The translations under genes and the position numbers were made by a program. DNA of 64,000 nt, taken from positions 5,252,889-5,316,888 of the forward strand of contig OX422196.1 in assembly GCA_949130485.1 (NCBI GenBank), in the 5' to 3' direction. This stretch comes from Agelas oroides (Eukaryota; Porifera; Demospongiae; Agelasida; Agelasidae). Below, in pieces: positions 1 to 10,201 of the stretch. How positions within the stretch are numbered: the first letter of the stretch is position 1; every line of letters starts with the position of its first letter. Under the pieces are notes generated by a model. That model did no database searches. It was not told the origin of the DNA and saw only the letters and a program-made list of their open reading frames with translations.

Positions 1-444
1 GGTGGCGCATTTTATGGCTTAAATGGGTGTGGTATTTATGACTTAAGTGGGTGGGGCATTTATGGCTCAAATGGATGGGGCGGTTAGTTACTGTTTTTGG
101 GAGATATGCTCAAAAAATACTGGTCTTCAGGGGAGTATCCTTTCCGGTCCTCGCATGACCACGGGTTTCGGTCCCTTTGAACTCCCAACCCGTGGCCTAC
201 TACAGAAAGGGCGGGACCACTCCCCGCCTAAGGTTTGCTTTGAGGAGCCCAGCTTTTGGTTGGCACATAGTGCTATGGGCATTCACAGTGCTATAAATAT
301 TCAAATTACTAAACAAATTGGGGGTGGGGCTCAATGGGTGGAGTTATCATATTTGGGGCGAGCCTGAGCGAGCCCCACATAGACGGTACAGCTGGGAGAT
401 TTCATATATGTATTATTATTATTATTATCATTATCGTACGACCG
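1..444. other. noncoding stretch, no gene recognised
   Basis: I see no convincing gene here. The first 90 bases repeat a short phrase (gtggggcatttatggct and variants). A motif GGGGCGAGCCTGAGCGAGC near 355 recurs around 1470, 13070, 16290 and 20170, which suggests a dispersed repeat. Confidence 0.5.
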
Positions 445-610
445 TCACCCGCGCGCCGCGCTTGGTCGCACGAAGTATGTAGGGCTTCGCATTCGCATAC
501 ATGGCTTCCGTGACCGCAAGAGAATCACCCGCGCGCCGCGTTTGGTCGCATGAAGTATGTAGGGCTTCCAATAGCGATTAGCGTACATGGCTTCCGTGAC
601 CGCAAGAGAA
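445..610. repeat. two-copy tandem duplication, about 80-86 bp unit
   Basis: Bases 445-524 and 525-610 are near-identical direct copies. Each starts with tcacccgcgcgccgcg and ends with ccgtgaccgcaagagaa. The second copy carries a few extra bases. No coding function is apparent. Confidence 0.8.
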
Positions 611-693
611 GAAGCCACACCATCCGTCAGGTGATCTTTAACAACAAAGAATTCAAGCAATAGCTGTGTGATTTCAGTGAACTGTACCCAGGT

Positions 694-771
694 GTAGCCT
701 CGTTCCCAGGCTCTCCCCACTAAGAGGGGGGAGGGCCCTTCTTAGCGGGGAGAGCCTGGGAACGAGGCTAA
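694..771. mobile_element. palindromic micro-element, TAGCCTCGTTCCCAGGC family
   Basis: The left arm (about 694-718) and right arm (about 747-771) are inverted copies beginning TAGCCTCGTTCCCAGGC. The flanks are similar (acccaggtg and accaggta), which may be a diverged target duplication. Other members lie at 33991-34112, 49431-49480 and 63692-63726. Confidence 0.75.
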
Positions 772-1866
772 CCAGGTAAGCAAGAATGGGAAGCATTTGC
801 CACAATTGTCTCCACTACACAATCTGCCAGAGACAATGATGATGCAAATATAGACTTTTCTAGCCAGCATGACGTTCAGCAACCTGGAGTAGAAACTCTC
901 AGAGAAAATGTCATAGAAAAAATGGAAAACTTTTGTGGCTACCAACAATGGTGTTGAGATAGCAATGACACAGCCCTAATGGAAAAACTGAACCAACCAA
1001 CATCCACTAACTCACTGGCAATGTGTAAAAAACTACCATTTGAAGCTCATTTGGTTGATAGAAACTCCAATGTAAGCTCTCATGCAAACAGGAAATATTA
1101 TGTCATCACTTTTATATCGTTATTAGTGTAATGTCATGTTGTTTACAACAAAAATTGATAAACCATAACGGTGATTGTGTACACAAAAAATTGCATGTTA
1201 GCCTCTTCCAAACCAATTCATTGTTTCTCACCCCTAAGCAGAAAACTAGATGTGGGTTGGCCAAGAATTGAAGACTTTCAATTACGAGGTCATTCCTGTG
1301 TGAATAATGTACAACGCTGCCTTTGTCATTTCTACACTTGGATGAGGCACAGTAAGCAAACAGCAACTTTACTTCTTACTAAACGCCACGCCAACTTCGA
1401 CACAAGTGCGAAGGGGTACGCGCGCGTGTGTACGAACTGCGCATGCGCAATTGTAGTCCTTGGCATACTGCCTGCTCAGGCTCGCCCCACAATGCCCTGC
1501 ATTCCTCTAGTAATAACTACGGGGATGGGCGAACGGTTAACGTACGGGATTCTGGCTCGCTATCGTGTCGTCTTGGTGGAACGTCTGGGAGGCTTGTTCT
1601 TTGCTGGTAGGCGCTCCTGTACCGAAGATAATTCGGGTCTGTACTGCGGCGACCATCTCACGGTGAGTATTATTAGTTGTTTGTGTGTGATACTCGGTCG
1701 ACGGGCTTTAAATGGGAGCGTGCTTCTCTTAGTAACGGCGTACCTATCCTAGTAACGGCATTGTTACGCTAGTTATGGCGTGTGCTTTACTATAGTAACG
1801 GTACGCCTAGGGCTGTAGTCGGTTCCATAAGGCTGAGCTAGGGGTTGGGGCTGCTCTGTGTTATCT
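772..1866. other. noncoding or unassigned stretch
   Basis: A 193-codon open frame (1171-1752, plus) shows no domain, signal peptide or compositional support. A GC-rich patch around 1400-1680 holds a perfect NRF-1-type palindrome and a possible splice donor (gtgagtat near 1661). It could be a promoter with an untranslated first exon, but no downstream exon was identified. Confidence 0.35.
1438..1449. promoter_or_regulatory. NRF-1-type palindrome TGCGCATGCGCA
   Basis: The 12 bases match the animal NRF-1 consensus YGCGCAYGCGCR exactly and sit in a CpG-rich patch. Matching sites occur at 21730-21741 and 38908-38919. Binding is inferred from the motif only, and no gene start could be tied to it. 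Confidence 0.4.
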
Positions 1867-2517
1867 GCGAGGCTCACTCACAGTGTGAAGCTCATTCACA
1901 TTAAAAATTACGAGTGTGAGGCTCACTCACACTTGAGTTACTACTGTGAGGCTCACTCACACTTGAGTTACTACTGTGAGGCTCACTCACAGTTACGCTA
2001 CGGGTGTGAGGCTCACTCACACTTGAGTTACTACTGTGAGGCTCACTCACAGTTACGCCACGGGTGTGAAGCTCATTCACACTTGAGTTACCACTGTGAG
2101 GCTCATTCACCGTTACGTTACGAGTGTGAAGCTCATTCACATTAAAAATTACGAGTGTGAGGCTCACTCACACTTGAGTTACTACTGTGAGGCTCACTCA
2201 CAGTTACGTTATGAGTGTGAAGCTCATTCACACTTGAGTTACCACTGTGAGGCTCATTCACCGTTATGTTACGAGTGTGAAGTTTATTCACATTTTTAAA
2301 TTATGAGTGTGAAGCTCATTCACACTTCAGTCACATGTACTACTGTGAGGCTCACTCACAGTTACGCTACGGGTGTGAAGCTCATTCACACTTGAGTTAC
2401 TACTGTGAGGTTCACTCACAGTTACGTTACGAGTCTGAAGCTCATTCACACTTGAGTTACTACAGTTACGTTATGGGTGTGAAGCTCATTCGCATTTTAA
2501 ATTACGAGTGTGAGTGT
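1867..2517. repeat. 30-bp satellite with an internal palindrome
   Basis: About twenty copies of a roughly 30-base unit containing TGTGAGGCTCACTCACA, an imperfect palindrome (gtgag/ctcac), joined by ttgagttacta or gttacgctacg linkers. Because 30 is divisible by three, the array gives long open frames encoding a ten-residue CEAHSHLSYY-like repeat on the plus strand. These are treated as artefacts. Spacing slips around 2290-2340 and 2460. Confidence 0.9.
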
Positions 2518-2520
2518 GTT

Positions 2521-3210
2521 AGGATGAGGGCTTTATACTTTATACACATGTATCTATGTGGAGATGGATAAAAACGGGGTCTTTTTGACTACAGCTGTCC
2601 TTCCTCTCGCAATTAAATACACTGTGGTAGCTAGGTGGAGATCCCCTGCGGACGGGGTTGCGGGCCTGGGTGGGTTGACTGTACAAGCACATTGCCTGAG
2701 CGGATACTCTCACTATCCACCACCTCAGCCTCCGGCTCAATTATCTCTTCACCAAGGGGGTATCCTATGGTTAACTTTGGAAAATGGGAATGGGGCTGGG
2801 GGTTGTAAAGATGTATTCGACTAAGCTGTGGAAGGCTTGCTTGTGACCTAGTTACAACAGTAAGCTCAGATACTAAAACCTCTCTGTGTGCATGCTGTAG
2901 GTTTCTCTACGGGCTGGGTCAGGCTGTGTTAGGATAAGGGCTTTATACTTTATGCACATGTATCTATGTGGAGATGGATAAAGACGGGGTCTTTTTGACT
3001 ACAGCTGTCCTTCCTCTCGCAATTAAATACACTGTGGTAGCTAGGTGGAGATCCCCTGCGGACGGGGTTGCGGGCCTGGGTGGGTTGACTGTACAAGCAC
3101 ATTGCCTGAGCGGATACTCTCACTATCCACCACCTCAGCCTCCGGCTCAATTACCTCTTCACCAAGGGGGTATACTATGGTTAACTTTGGGAAATGGGAA
3201 TGGGGCTGGG
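2521..3210. repeat. direct repeat pair, 280-bp copies 410 bp apart
   Basis: Bases 2521-2800 and 2931-3210 are nearly identical. They share aggat[ga]agggctttatac at the start and aatgggaatggggctggg at the end. The intervening 130 bases are unique. The copies begin exactly where the preceding satellite stops. No domain is recognisable in either strand. Confidence 0.85.
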
Positions 3211-3391
3211 ACAAGGAATTATTATTGGAGAGATATTCCTTCATGCACAGTGAGAAGTCTAGCCTGTTGCTTATTGTCATGCTGTTTAGGTCTAAGGCAT
3301 GCCTGAGGTATTATGGTTGTTAGAACACGTGCGTCTTCGGGTGGATCCATTGAAGGATGCTGCGGGTTCCCCATTTGGCAAGGCTGACAAT

Positions 3392-4746
3392 GTCTGCCAT
3401 TCTAGTGCAAAGATGCTGAAGCATCAATGCATCATGGAAGGGACCGACAAGGAAGTTTGATATACATACAGCTACATTTTTGCTTATGGCATGACTACTT
3501 AGGGCGTCGGTTTCGAAGAGCCGCATAATAATTGTAAGGACGAGAAAGCTGCGAAAGCGAGCAAGTTTTCCTAGCTATTGCTTGTATTTAGTTATGACAT
3601 GCATTGCAAATTTTAGTGTATTTTTGTGATTCTATTTTCATTTACTTTTTTGTATTTGTACACTAATACCTACCTCACCATTTACAATAATAACCCCTCT
3701 ACCATGCATGCGGTTTAACATCAAGTACCTAACTGCGGCGCCTATATTTTACCCATCTTAGACTACCAGTGGTATACTAGCTATATCTAGGTGCTTAGTT
3801 ATTGACATTGTGTGAACAAAAGTGGAATACAGAAATTATAGTAGGCCCACTCGATCCTCAGTCTCTTCGCCTCTGCACCTCGATCCTCGGTCATTCAGCA
3901 TCTATCCTCGGTCTCTCTATTATGGTAAGTGCTCCCATTGCATCTCACCAGTAGCATGTACCCCCCCCCCCCGGCCCATCTTACCGGTAGGATCGGACCG
4001 GGGGGGGGGGCCCATTCTACCGGTAAAATGGGGCTGGGGGGTCCGATTAAGGGGGGGCCCAATTTTACTGTGGCATCGCTAATTTTACAGCCATTGTTCG
4101 ACGGACGCCCACGCAAAGCCCATACGCACACAGCGCGCTCGTTGGCTGGTGCATGTGGAAATTTACGAGATGGCTGCGAACAGTGCGAAAGACTTTCTTC
4201 TGAGTCTTCCAACAACTTACCATTCTTCAAGCGAACCATTTAATCTCGCAAGCTTCATCTGCGAAGGGTGTGGCTTGTGAGATTTGTGAACGATTGGGAA
4301 GCCAAAACCAGCGCTGTACGGCGCAATTGGCAGGGAAGGTAGATACACGTACCGCGGATTCCAGTCCCGTTTGGACGTTATGCATATTCCGTGGGTTTCA
4401 CACAAACTGTTCTTCAAGGGACGACTTACGCAAACATGTTCTTTACTTTCAAATCTCAGCGTAACCCACGTTGTACAGGTTGGGTGAGTCCCCCCTTGCA
4501 GAACGTAGATGCCGTGAAAACCTACTTTGTTTCAAAATTCAATGCCTTAAAATTCAATGGAAAAGACAGAGATTACAGAGAGTGTAACGTGTTCAAGGTC
4601 AGTATACTATAGTTCATTGAATTATTCTCCGAAGCCACTATATTGAATTTTACAGCGGGATTCGGCTGAATTCATATTCGTATCATTGAATTGACTTCGG
4701 CTATCATTGAATCGTCTTGAGCTTCATTGAATTGTTTTGCAACTCC

Positions 4747-4782
<36 letters not shown>

Positions 4783-4880
4783 ATTAACTGTACTACTGCT
4801 CCATTGAATCAAACTGCAGCTGGCATTGAATTGTCATTGCTACTTCATTGAATTGTACTACTGCTCCGTTGACTTCAAGC
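3392..4880. repeat. dispersed repeat, copy A (copy B at 10202-11130)
   Basis: Long stretches here reappear in the same orientation at 10202-11130. They include the phrases tgccattctagtgcaaagat, gtggaatacagaaattatag and gcaaagcccatacgcacaca. Copy A has about 500 extra bases (roughly 4240-4810) rich in the short word ttcattgaattg, plus C and G runs around inverted taccggtag motifs near 3980-4030. The 12260-12480 stretch carries further fragments, partly inverted. It is probably an interspersed element. No coding domain was recognised. Confidence 0.75.
4748..4779. repeat. (TA)n microsatellite
   Basis: About 16 TA dinucleotides, lying inside the ttcattgaattg-rich part of the dispersed repeat. 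Confidence 0.95.
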
Positions 4881-6299
4881 ACCTTTGGTAATGGTTGTCA
4901 CGTTTGTCAGCTCAATGTAACCTTGCCATTACTTAAATCCAAAAACTAGTCTTGCCTGCCAGACCATGGCTTCTCCCAGCACCGATATGCATGCAGACTT
5001 ATCGTATCTGAAACTGCTTTTGCTTCTACACACACAACACTGTAGCACTATCAGGCAAGACTACTCCCATGCAAGACAAATCTAACCTCGTCACCAGAAT
5101 TTGATGGTCGTTCAGGAGAGCCTGGGGACAAGGCTAGTTGATTAGTTGAGGACTGAGCTATGAAAGACGGGACACAACCAACACTTCCAAATGGACCAAC
5201 ATCCACTACAACAGTATTGTATGTAGATTCTGTACCTCCACAGAGAGAAAGAACTTGCCTCGACCTCCTTTGGATATATGAGAGCGTTCAGTAGAACACT
5301 CAGCCGCTAGTGCTGTCAGTTTGTTCTAAGTATACAAGGATGTACGGGGTTAAAATAACGACTTATGAATAATTTATTAGCGACATTCTGTCTGCACTTT
5401 ACGAGAACCTTTTACTTTACGGGCCACTTTAGTGGCCTTCCGCGTGGGCTAACTGGCAATTATTGGGCCACTAAAGTGGCCTCCCGTGTGCAATGAGTTA
5501 AGTATTTCCACTGTGATTGATTATAGTTGACAGTTGTTTTATACCACATTACATCACTTTCTATTAATTTCATTGGACGAACAGCAGAGTATACCGAGTC
5601 ATATTTGCATGTTATACCAGAATACTTTACATGTTGTACCAGACCAATTTACACAAAGTTGAGTGATAGTTTACTGTCTCGATGTGATTGAAATTACCTA
5701 TACTCGGAGTCTATCTGCATGTGTTTAGCTATACTTATTGTGTAGGTAGTATATCCAATACATACATACATGTAGTTAATCTATCACCAAATTTCCTCTA
5801 ATGCATCAGTGATTTTCTACAAGGCCTGATCACTTACAGTGCACACTCTATCATTAATTGTTTCTGGCAATCACTTGTAGTGGAAACCGCACAATGATGG
5901 CAGATGATTCTCATCACTGATTTCTTGCTCACTTGACTGGCAGTGCCTTCAAGCATGTCTAGCTTGTTATTTGTAGTTAAATATTACCTGATGGATGGAG
6001 TCTTTCCATTTGCAGTCTTGGTGGTGTCATTTCATTTTTGTTTCTACTGCCGGTAGTCTAATTAATAAGTACACAGAGGGTGTGACATGCATCACACAAT
6101 GCTGATGTGACTGCAGTATCTCCCATTCAACTGTTACATTATTAGCAAAATCTGAAATAAGATGAGTGTACAGAAAAATAAAATGCTAAATACTTGGAAG
6201 TCTCGTTTGGAATAACTGGTTTTACTGACAAAAAAATGAGTCTATGGAAAAAGAAAATGCTATATACTTAGAAGCTACTTTTGGAAGAATTGTTTGTTT
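4881..6299. other. noncoding stretch, no gene recognised
   Basis: AT-rich DNA without a supported open frame. Near 5430-5490 the phrase actttagtggcc / ggccactaaagt forms a small inverted repeat. Near 5110 there is a degenerate copy of the gagagcctggg-aca-aggctag micro-element arm. Confidence 0.5.
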
Positions 6300-7037
6300 G
6301 TTTTTACCATGAGCATAGCATTTAGCAGTATAGGCATTTCTTGTCAGCACCATTCGGTGTAAGTAGAATAAGTGGTGAGTTTTGTTCATGCTGCATAGAA
6401 TATGTCTGAATCGCCCAACCCAAGCGAAAGTCTGCTTCCCAGCTTAGGTATAAAATTGGGGTTGGCTTTTTTTTAGCTCAGCTGGTGAAAAGTTTTCTCG
6501 ACACTGCACCGACACATGGTTTTTCAAGTGGAACACATCAATCACCTTCGCCACCTTCAACCACAGTTGGTCGAGCAGTGGGGCAAAGGGAAGGGGATTC
6601 TTTGTAACCTTCAGCTTAGCCAAACTGCACATATTGTCATACGCCAAGGCAATAGATGGTAGTTGAGTCTGACCATGCACCAATGTCAATAGCCACTGCA
6701 GAAGGATGAGAACCACCTGCAATGGGGATTCAGACCTAATAAAAGAACATATAAAACACAATATTAAGAAAGGTGCAACAAACTATAATTCATGTGCACT
6801 AAAATGACTGGTTCCAGTGGTTTACCAGCACATTCAGGGTTTGAAGTCAGGTTTACTTGACATACCTGTATAATGCATCAATATGTTCACCTCCTCGTAC
6901 AACAAACTGGTGTCCCCTTGACCATTTTTGAAGGCGTTTTGACTGCCCTATACCCTTGCGGCACAGTTTATCAGTAGGGCTTAGGAGAGCCGTTTCGTGC
7001 AGTAGACTTGGGTGTTGTGCTAGAAGTGGGGCAATTC
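6300..7037 (-). pseudogene. broken KDZ-type transposase fragment
   Basis: Two minus-strand exons can be joined. Exon A (7037-6866) ends RGGEHIDALY-R. Exon B starts at 6735 with SESPLQVVLILLQW. Both borders are GT-AG and in frame. Exon B contains AYDNMC (second catalytic acid block of KDZ-like transposases), then VIDVFHLKNHVSVQC and NFSPAEL. The frame is broken by a TAA at 6444-6446. Past the stop the same frame continues with KQTFAWVGRF and HHLFYLHRMV, the next conserved blocks. The position where relatives usually have Glu before QTF is Lys here. With the stop and the lost acid residue it is almost certainly inactive. Family assignment is from remembered motif order, not from a search. N- and C-terminal parts are missing. 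Confidence 0.7.
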
Positions 7038-7183
7038 CTACATTTAAAGAAGAGACAGGAATAGGCAGGTAGGGGAACACAATAGTTACACCTATTCAAG
7101 GAACTTTTAGGTGCCAAATACATAACAGCTGTAACATAATTATTCTCCTTGGGAATTATTTTAAAAAGAATGTCAATAACCTG

Positions 7184-7371
7184 TAACCATATAGCGGGAA
7201 ACTTTTGCGGGAGAAAACTTTCGCGAATTAAGATTTTTTTTGCGGAGAAAACTTTCGCGGATTGCTCGCTGGTGCAGCCAAAAGACGCCACGCCCCCTAA
7301 TTTCACGGAGAAAACTTTTGTGAATAGCCGCAAAACCCCAAAATTCGCGAAAGTTTCCCGCTATACGGTAC
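7184..7371. mobile_element. MITE-like inverted-repeat element
   Basis: The left arm taaccatatagcgggaaac and the right arm gtttcccgctatacggta are inverted copies about 30 bases long. The interior repeats ttcgcgaaagtt/aactttcgcg words. Length is about 188 bp and it has no coding capacity. Confidence 0.75.
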
Positions 7372-8039
7372 CTAGTCATCACCACCAAATAAGGTTTGTA
7401 CGTAGTCTGCAAAGCACATGAACACTCGAAACATGCTTCAAAAATGCTGTGGAGGCATGAGATGTGCTGTAGTGCAGCAAGCAGTAGCTAAGTGCGCACT
7501 TCACTGAAGTGTTCAAGTGACTTGTAGAGTTCAGTGAGGCTGCACTGTATCAGTAGTCTGCTACCATAAAGTTGTAGCTAATAGATCTAGCTTGTTAAGA
7601 ATGTACCTACCTTAGCCTTTATACAAGGCTCCAGAGCTGCAAGTCAGGATGAAGTTTGTGTGGTCACCGAAGTGACAACATTTTAGATCATAACTCAGGT
7701 TAGCAGTGGTTAAAAAAAAATCTATTTTTCTCGTCTTTAGCAAATGTAAGTACCTTCATGCTAAGATAGCTAGTTTGGCCACTGTAAAATCCTGTGTTAC
7801 CATAGGTCCCACTTCGTGATGGCAAATGTTTGGCCCTATATAGTCTCCGTAACCAAAGATACTTCAAGGACAACTGTATCTAGTTGTGGTGTCAAACTTC
7901 AGTAAGTCCTCTCAGGCTTGGAAAGAAAGGCTCAAACATTGGACATACACATGCACTTTTGTGACTTTTCATTCATTACTACATATATAACTTGCTTGAA
8001 ACTATCCATGCATGCAAATTCAGTTTTGCGGCACATATG
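7372..8039. other. noncoding stretch, no gene recognised
   Basis: Nothing supported as a gene or a repeat family was found in this stretch. Confidence 0.4.
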
Positions 8040-8250
8040 CAGTGGAGTAGGAACCGGGGGGGGGGGGGGGGGGGGGGGGCGGGGGGGCCACTGGTCCCCC
8101 CAATAATCCAGCAGGGGGGCCCTGGCCCCCCCAATAATCAGGCTCCATGTTATAGTATACTATATCATGCTGATTATTATATAACCCTAACCCCACCCCT
8201 CCCAATACACCTTGGCCCCCCCCAATCCAAAATTGGTTCCTACTCCACTG
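8040..8250. mobile_element. MITE with CAGTGGAGTAGGAACC termini
   Basis: The element starts CAGTGGAGTAGGAACC and ends with the exact inverse. It is flanked on both sides by ATATG (8035-8039 and 8251-8255), a plausible 5-bp target duplication. Inside are a run of about 24 G (8056-8079) and several CCCCCC tracts, so the single-stranded element could fold on itself. Confidence 0.85.
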
Positions 8251-8547
8251 ATATGTATACATGCAACCCAGGAATTCATACAACTATATCTGAGGTATAT
8301 AATGCAGCTTGAATAACTAAGGAAACAGCTAATAGCTACTGCAGCTATGAACTACAAATTAAACTACGAAAAGATGGGGAATAATGCAAATTAAACATGA
8401 CTGCATCTGACTCAGCGCTAAATCTACGAAGGGTTCTAACAGTTCTAACTTTTATATACAAATCTCAACAAACGTAAGTCAGCAATTCCTACATGCACAG
8501 CAAGTTAATTTTCATGTGAGTCTGCATGCTTGCAGCTGAGGAGACAG
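8251..8547. other. 3' flank of the C4-like gene
   Basis: AT-rich sequence downstream of the minus-strand stop codon. It probably holds the 3' UTR. No canonical AATAAA was seen on the minus strand. Confidence 0.4.
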
Positions 8548-9324
8548 CTACTTGGTGCACACAACACATGCCAGGTTCTTGTTCACAGTGTAGGGAGGGC
8601 AGTCCAAGCCATGGCAAGTACCTGTCTGGGCATGATAGAACAAGGCACCATCGTGATTGCCTGCCTCACCACGTTGCATATCTGGGTTCTTATCTACGCA
8701 TACGAACATTTTAGGTGACTTGTGGCCATAGTACGAGGCCATGAGCCAGCCATTGTACTCTCGTGTCCACCGGCTTGGGCAATTGATCTTAGCCGGAATC
8801 ATCAACATTGCCTGCTTTTGTGCTTCACACACAGCACAGGGGACATTATGGTTGGAAAGCCGATTTAGTGAACTTCCCCATGTTTCGTATTCGGCCCCAT
8901 AGACATATGCTGGGTACCGGCCACGTGCGCCAGACTTGTAGTATTCTGGGTTGTGTGGCAGGCAGATGTAGTTTGCAGCAGTACCCGGGTGAGAGTAGTG
9001 GGCTCCCGCAGCTACTCCAAAGTAAACCAGCCTAGCAGTGCGAGGGCATGTGCGTTTTCCCCAGCGTGTGTAGACAACACCAGCTTTATAATATCGTTCT
9101 TCTTCTGCAGTTTCTTTTTCCTGTTCTTCACTTACTTCATTTACTGAAGGAAAGCCGTTTTCTTGTTCTTCAGTATTAGAAGGAAAGCCAACTTCGCTAG
9201 TTTTCGCAGTACTAAGCTCTTGTTGCAGCATTTCAATAACCTGCTCCTGCTCCTGTGCTGGCAGTCCCTCAGCAATGAGGGCTCCTGCACAACACAGCAG
9301 CAACACAAGCAGCCCCTTCTCCAT
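8548..9324 (-). CDS. secreted short-chain collagen C4-like domain protein
   Basis: This single-exon frame encodes 258 residues from the Met chosen here. The longer frame has 22 extra residues, but starting at 9324 gives a clean signal peptide, MEKGLLVLLLCCAGALIAEG. Residues about 20-76 are acidic (Glu/Gln-rich) with two copies of a GFPS-x-x-E phrase. The rest matches the Cys-rich C-terminal module of sponge and cnidarian short-chain collagen C4-like proteins: YTRWGKRTCP, an ANYICLPHNPEY block, HNVPCAVC, LMIPAKINCPSRW, GHKSPKMFVCVDK, GALFYHAQTGTCHGLDCPPY and a final CVVCTK. There are no Gly-X-Y repeats, so it is not itself a collagen, and a matrix or secreted role is inferred. A TATA box lies about 80 bases upstream. 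A decayed relative lies at 23030-23204. Confidence 0.87.
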   Translation of the reverse strand: MEKGLLVLLLCCAGALIAEGLPAQEQEQVIEMLQQELSTAKTSEVGFPSNTEEQENGFPSVNEVSEEQEKETAEEERYYKAGVVYTRWGKRTCPRTARLVYFGVAAGAHYSHPGTAANYICLPHNPEYYKSGARGRYPAYVYGAEYETWGSSLNRLSNHNVPCAVCEAQKQAMLMIPAKINCPSRWTREYNGWLMASYYGHKSPKMFVCVDKNPDMQRGEAGNHDGALFYHAQTGTCHGLDCPPYTVNKNLACVVCTK

Positions 9325-9401
9325 TTTGTCTCCTTTCTGGCAATTCTTGTTGGGTTGGTTGGATACGTTTGCTGATGAATGGCTAGGCAATTCTATAAGC
9401 T

Positions 9402-9410
9402 CTTTTTATA
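9402..9410 (-). promoter_or_regulatory. TATA box of the C4-like gene
   Basis: On the minus strand the sequence reads TATAAAAAG, 78 bases upstream of the chosen ATG. That leaves room for a start site about 30 bases downstream and a 5' UTR of about 50 bases. This supports the shorter start codon and one-exon structure. Confidence 0.65.
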
Positions 9411-9653
9411 GTGTTTCAAAGTTGGAGGAGTATGAATCAAGGAATGGTATATATGCGCAGTTAATCTTAACTAGCGCTCAAAATATGCTTTGTAAATTAT
9501 TAGCAATTTAGGAACTGCTGACGTTTGTAACCTGCATACAGTTAATCATGATGTCTCATTTAATTTGCCTCCAAGACTTGAAAGAAGCAAACAGTGTAGG
9601 CAATGAAATTAACGATGTACTAAATAATTAAGTCTGTTAATATAATAAGCTAA

Positions 9654-9826
9654 TGACTTTCTCATGTACCTTGGGGGAGTATACTCAGGCATATGCTACT
9701 ACGAAATGCAAGTGTGAGCTGTTGTTTTCACACACTTGTGATATGTGCTATTCCGGTATATAGTAAATTATAATTTCGTAGTAGCATATGTCTGAGTATA
9801 CTCCCCCAAGGTACATGAGAAAGTCA
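9654..9826. mobile_element. MITE with about 52-bp near-perfect terminal inverted repeats
   Basis: The left arm (9654-9705) starts tgactttctcatgtacc. The right arm (9775-9826) is its inverse with only one or two mismatches. The core is about 70 bases. Such well-matched arms suggest recent mobility or ongoing correction. Confidence 0.85.
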
Positions 9827-10201
9827 TCATGGATTTGGTTTTATGACTATTACACATGGTATACGAGACAAAGCTGTTATGTGGATAATCATGATTGCAA
9901 AGTTAAGGTTTCCATCGTACTGTGGAGAATGTAACTTCTTTACAAAATAGTGGACTACCGCAGTGAAGTGGACGAATTTTTGTGCAACGTTTTAAATAGT
10001 TCTTGTATCTTCATCCGGCAATGCAGACATTAGGGAAGTGCATGCTAAACGCTACATACAAAACAGAGCACAGGGCCGTAGCAGCCGGTCCTGTTTGCCC
10101 ATTTTCACAACCGGTAACATGGGGCCCCCACCGTGAACCTTGGGCCCTCATGCAGGCCTTTCGGCGTTCGCTCTATGCTCCGTCAGCATGCGCATGTCAA
10201 T
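9827..10201. other. noncoding stretch, no gene recognised
   Basis: No open frame with support. The right end merges into the dispersed repeat copy B. Confidence 0.4.

Noticed and set aside
1171..1752. 193-codon plus-strand gene
   Set aside because: No recognised domain, signal peptide or consistent composition. It crosses a GC-rich patch that looks like regulatory DNA.
1858..2571. Repeat-protein genes with CEAHSHLSYY units
   Set aside because: The 30-bp satellite stays open on both strands. There is no signal peptide, splice context or non-repeat domain.
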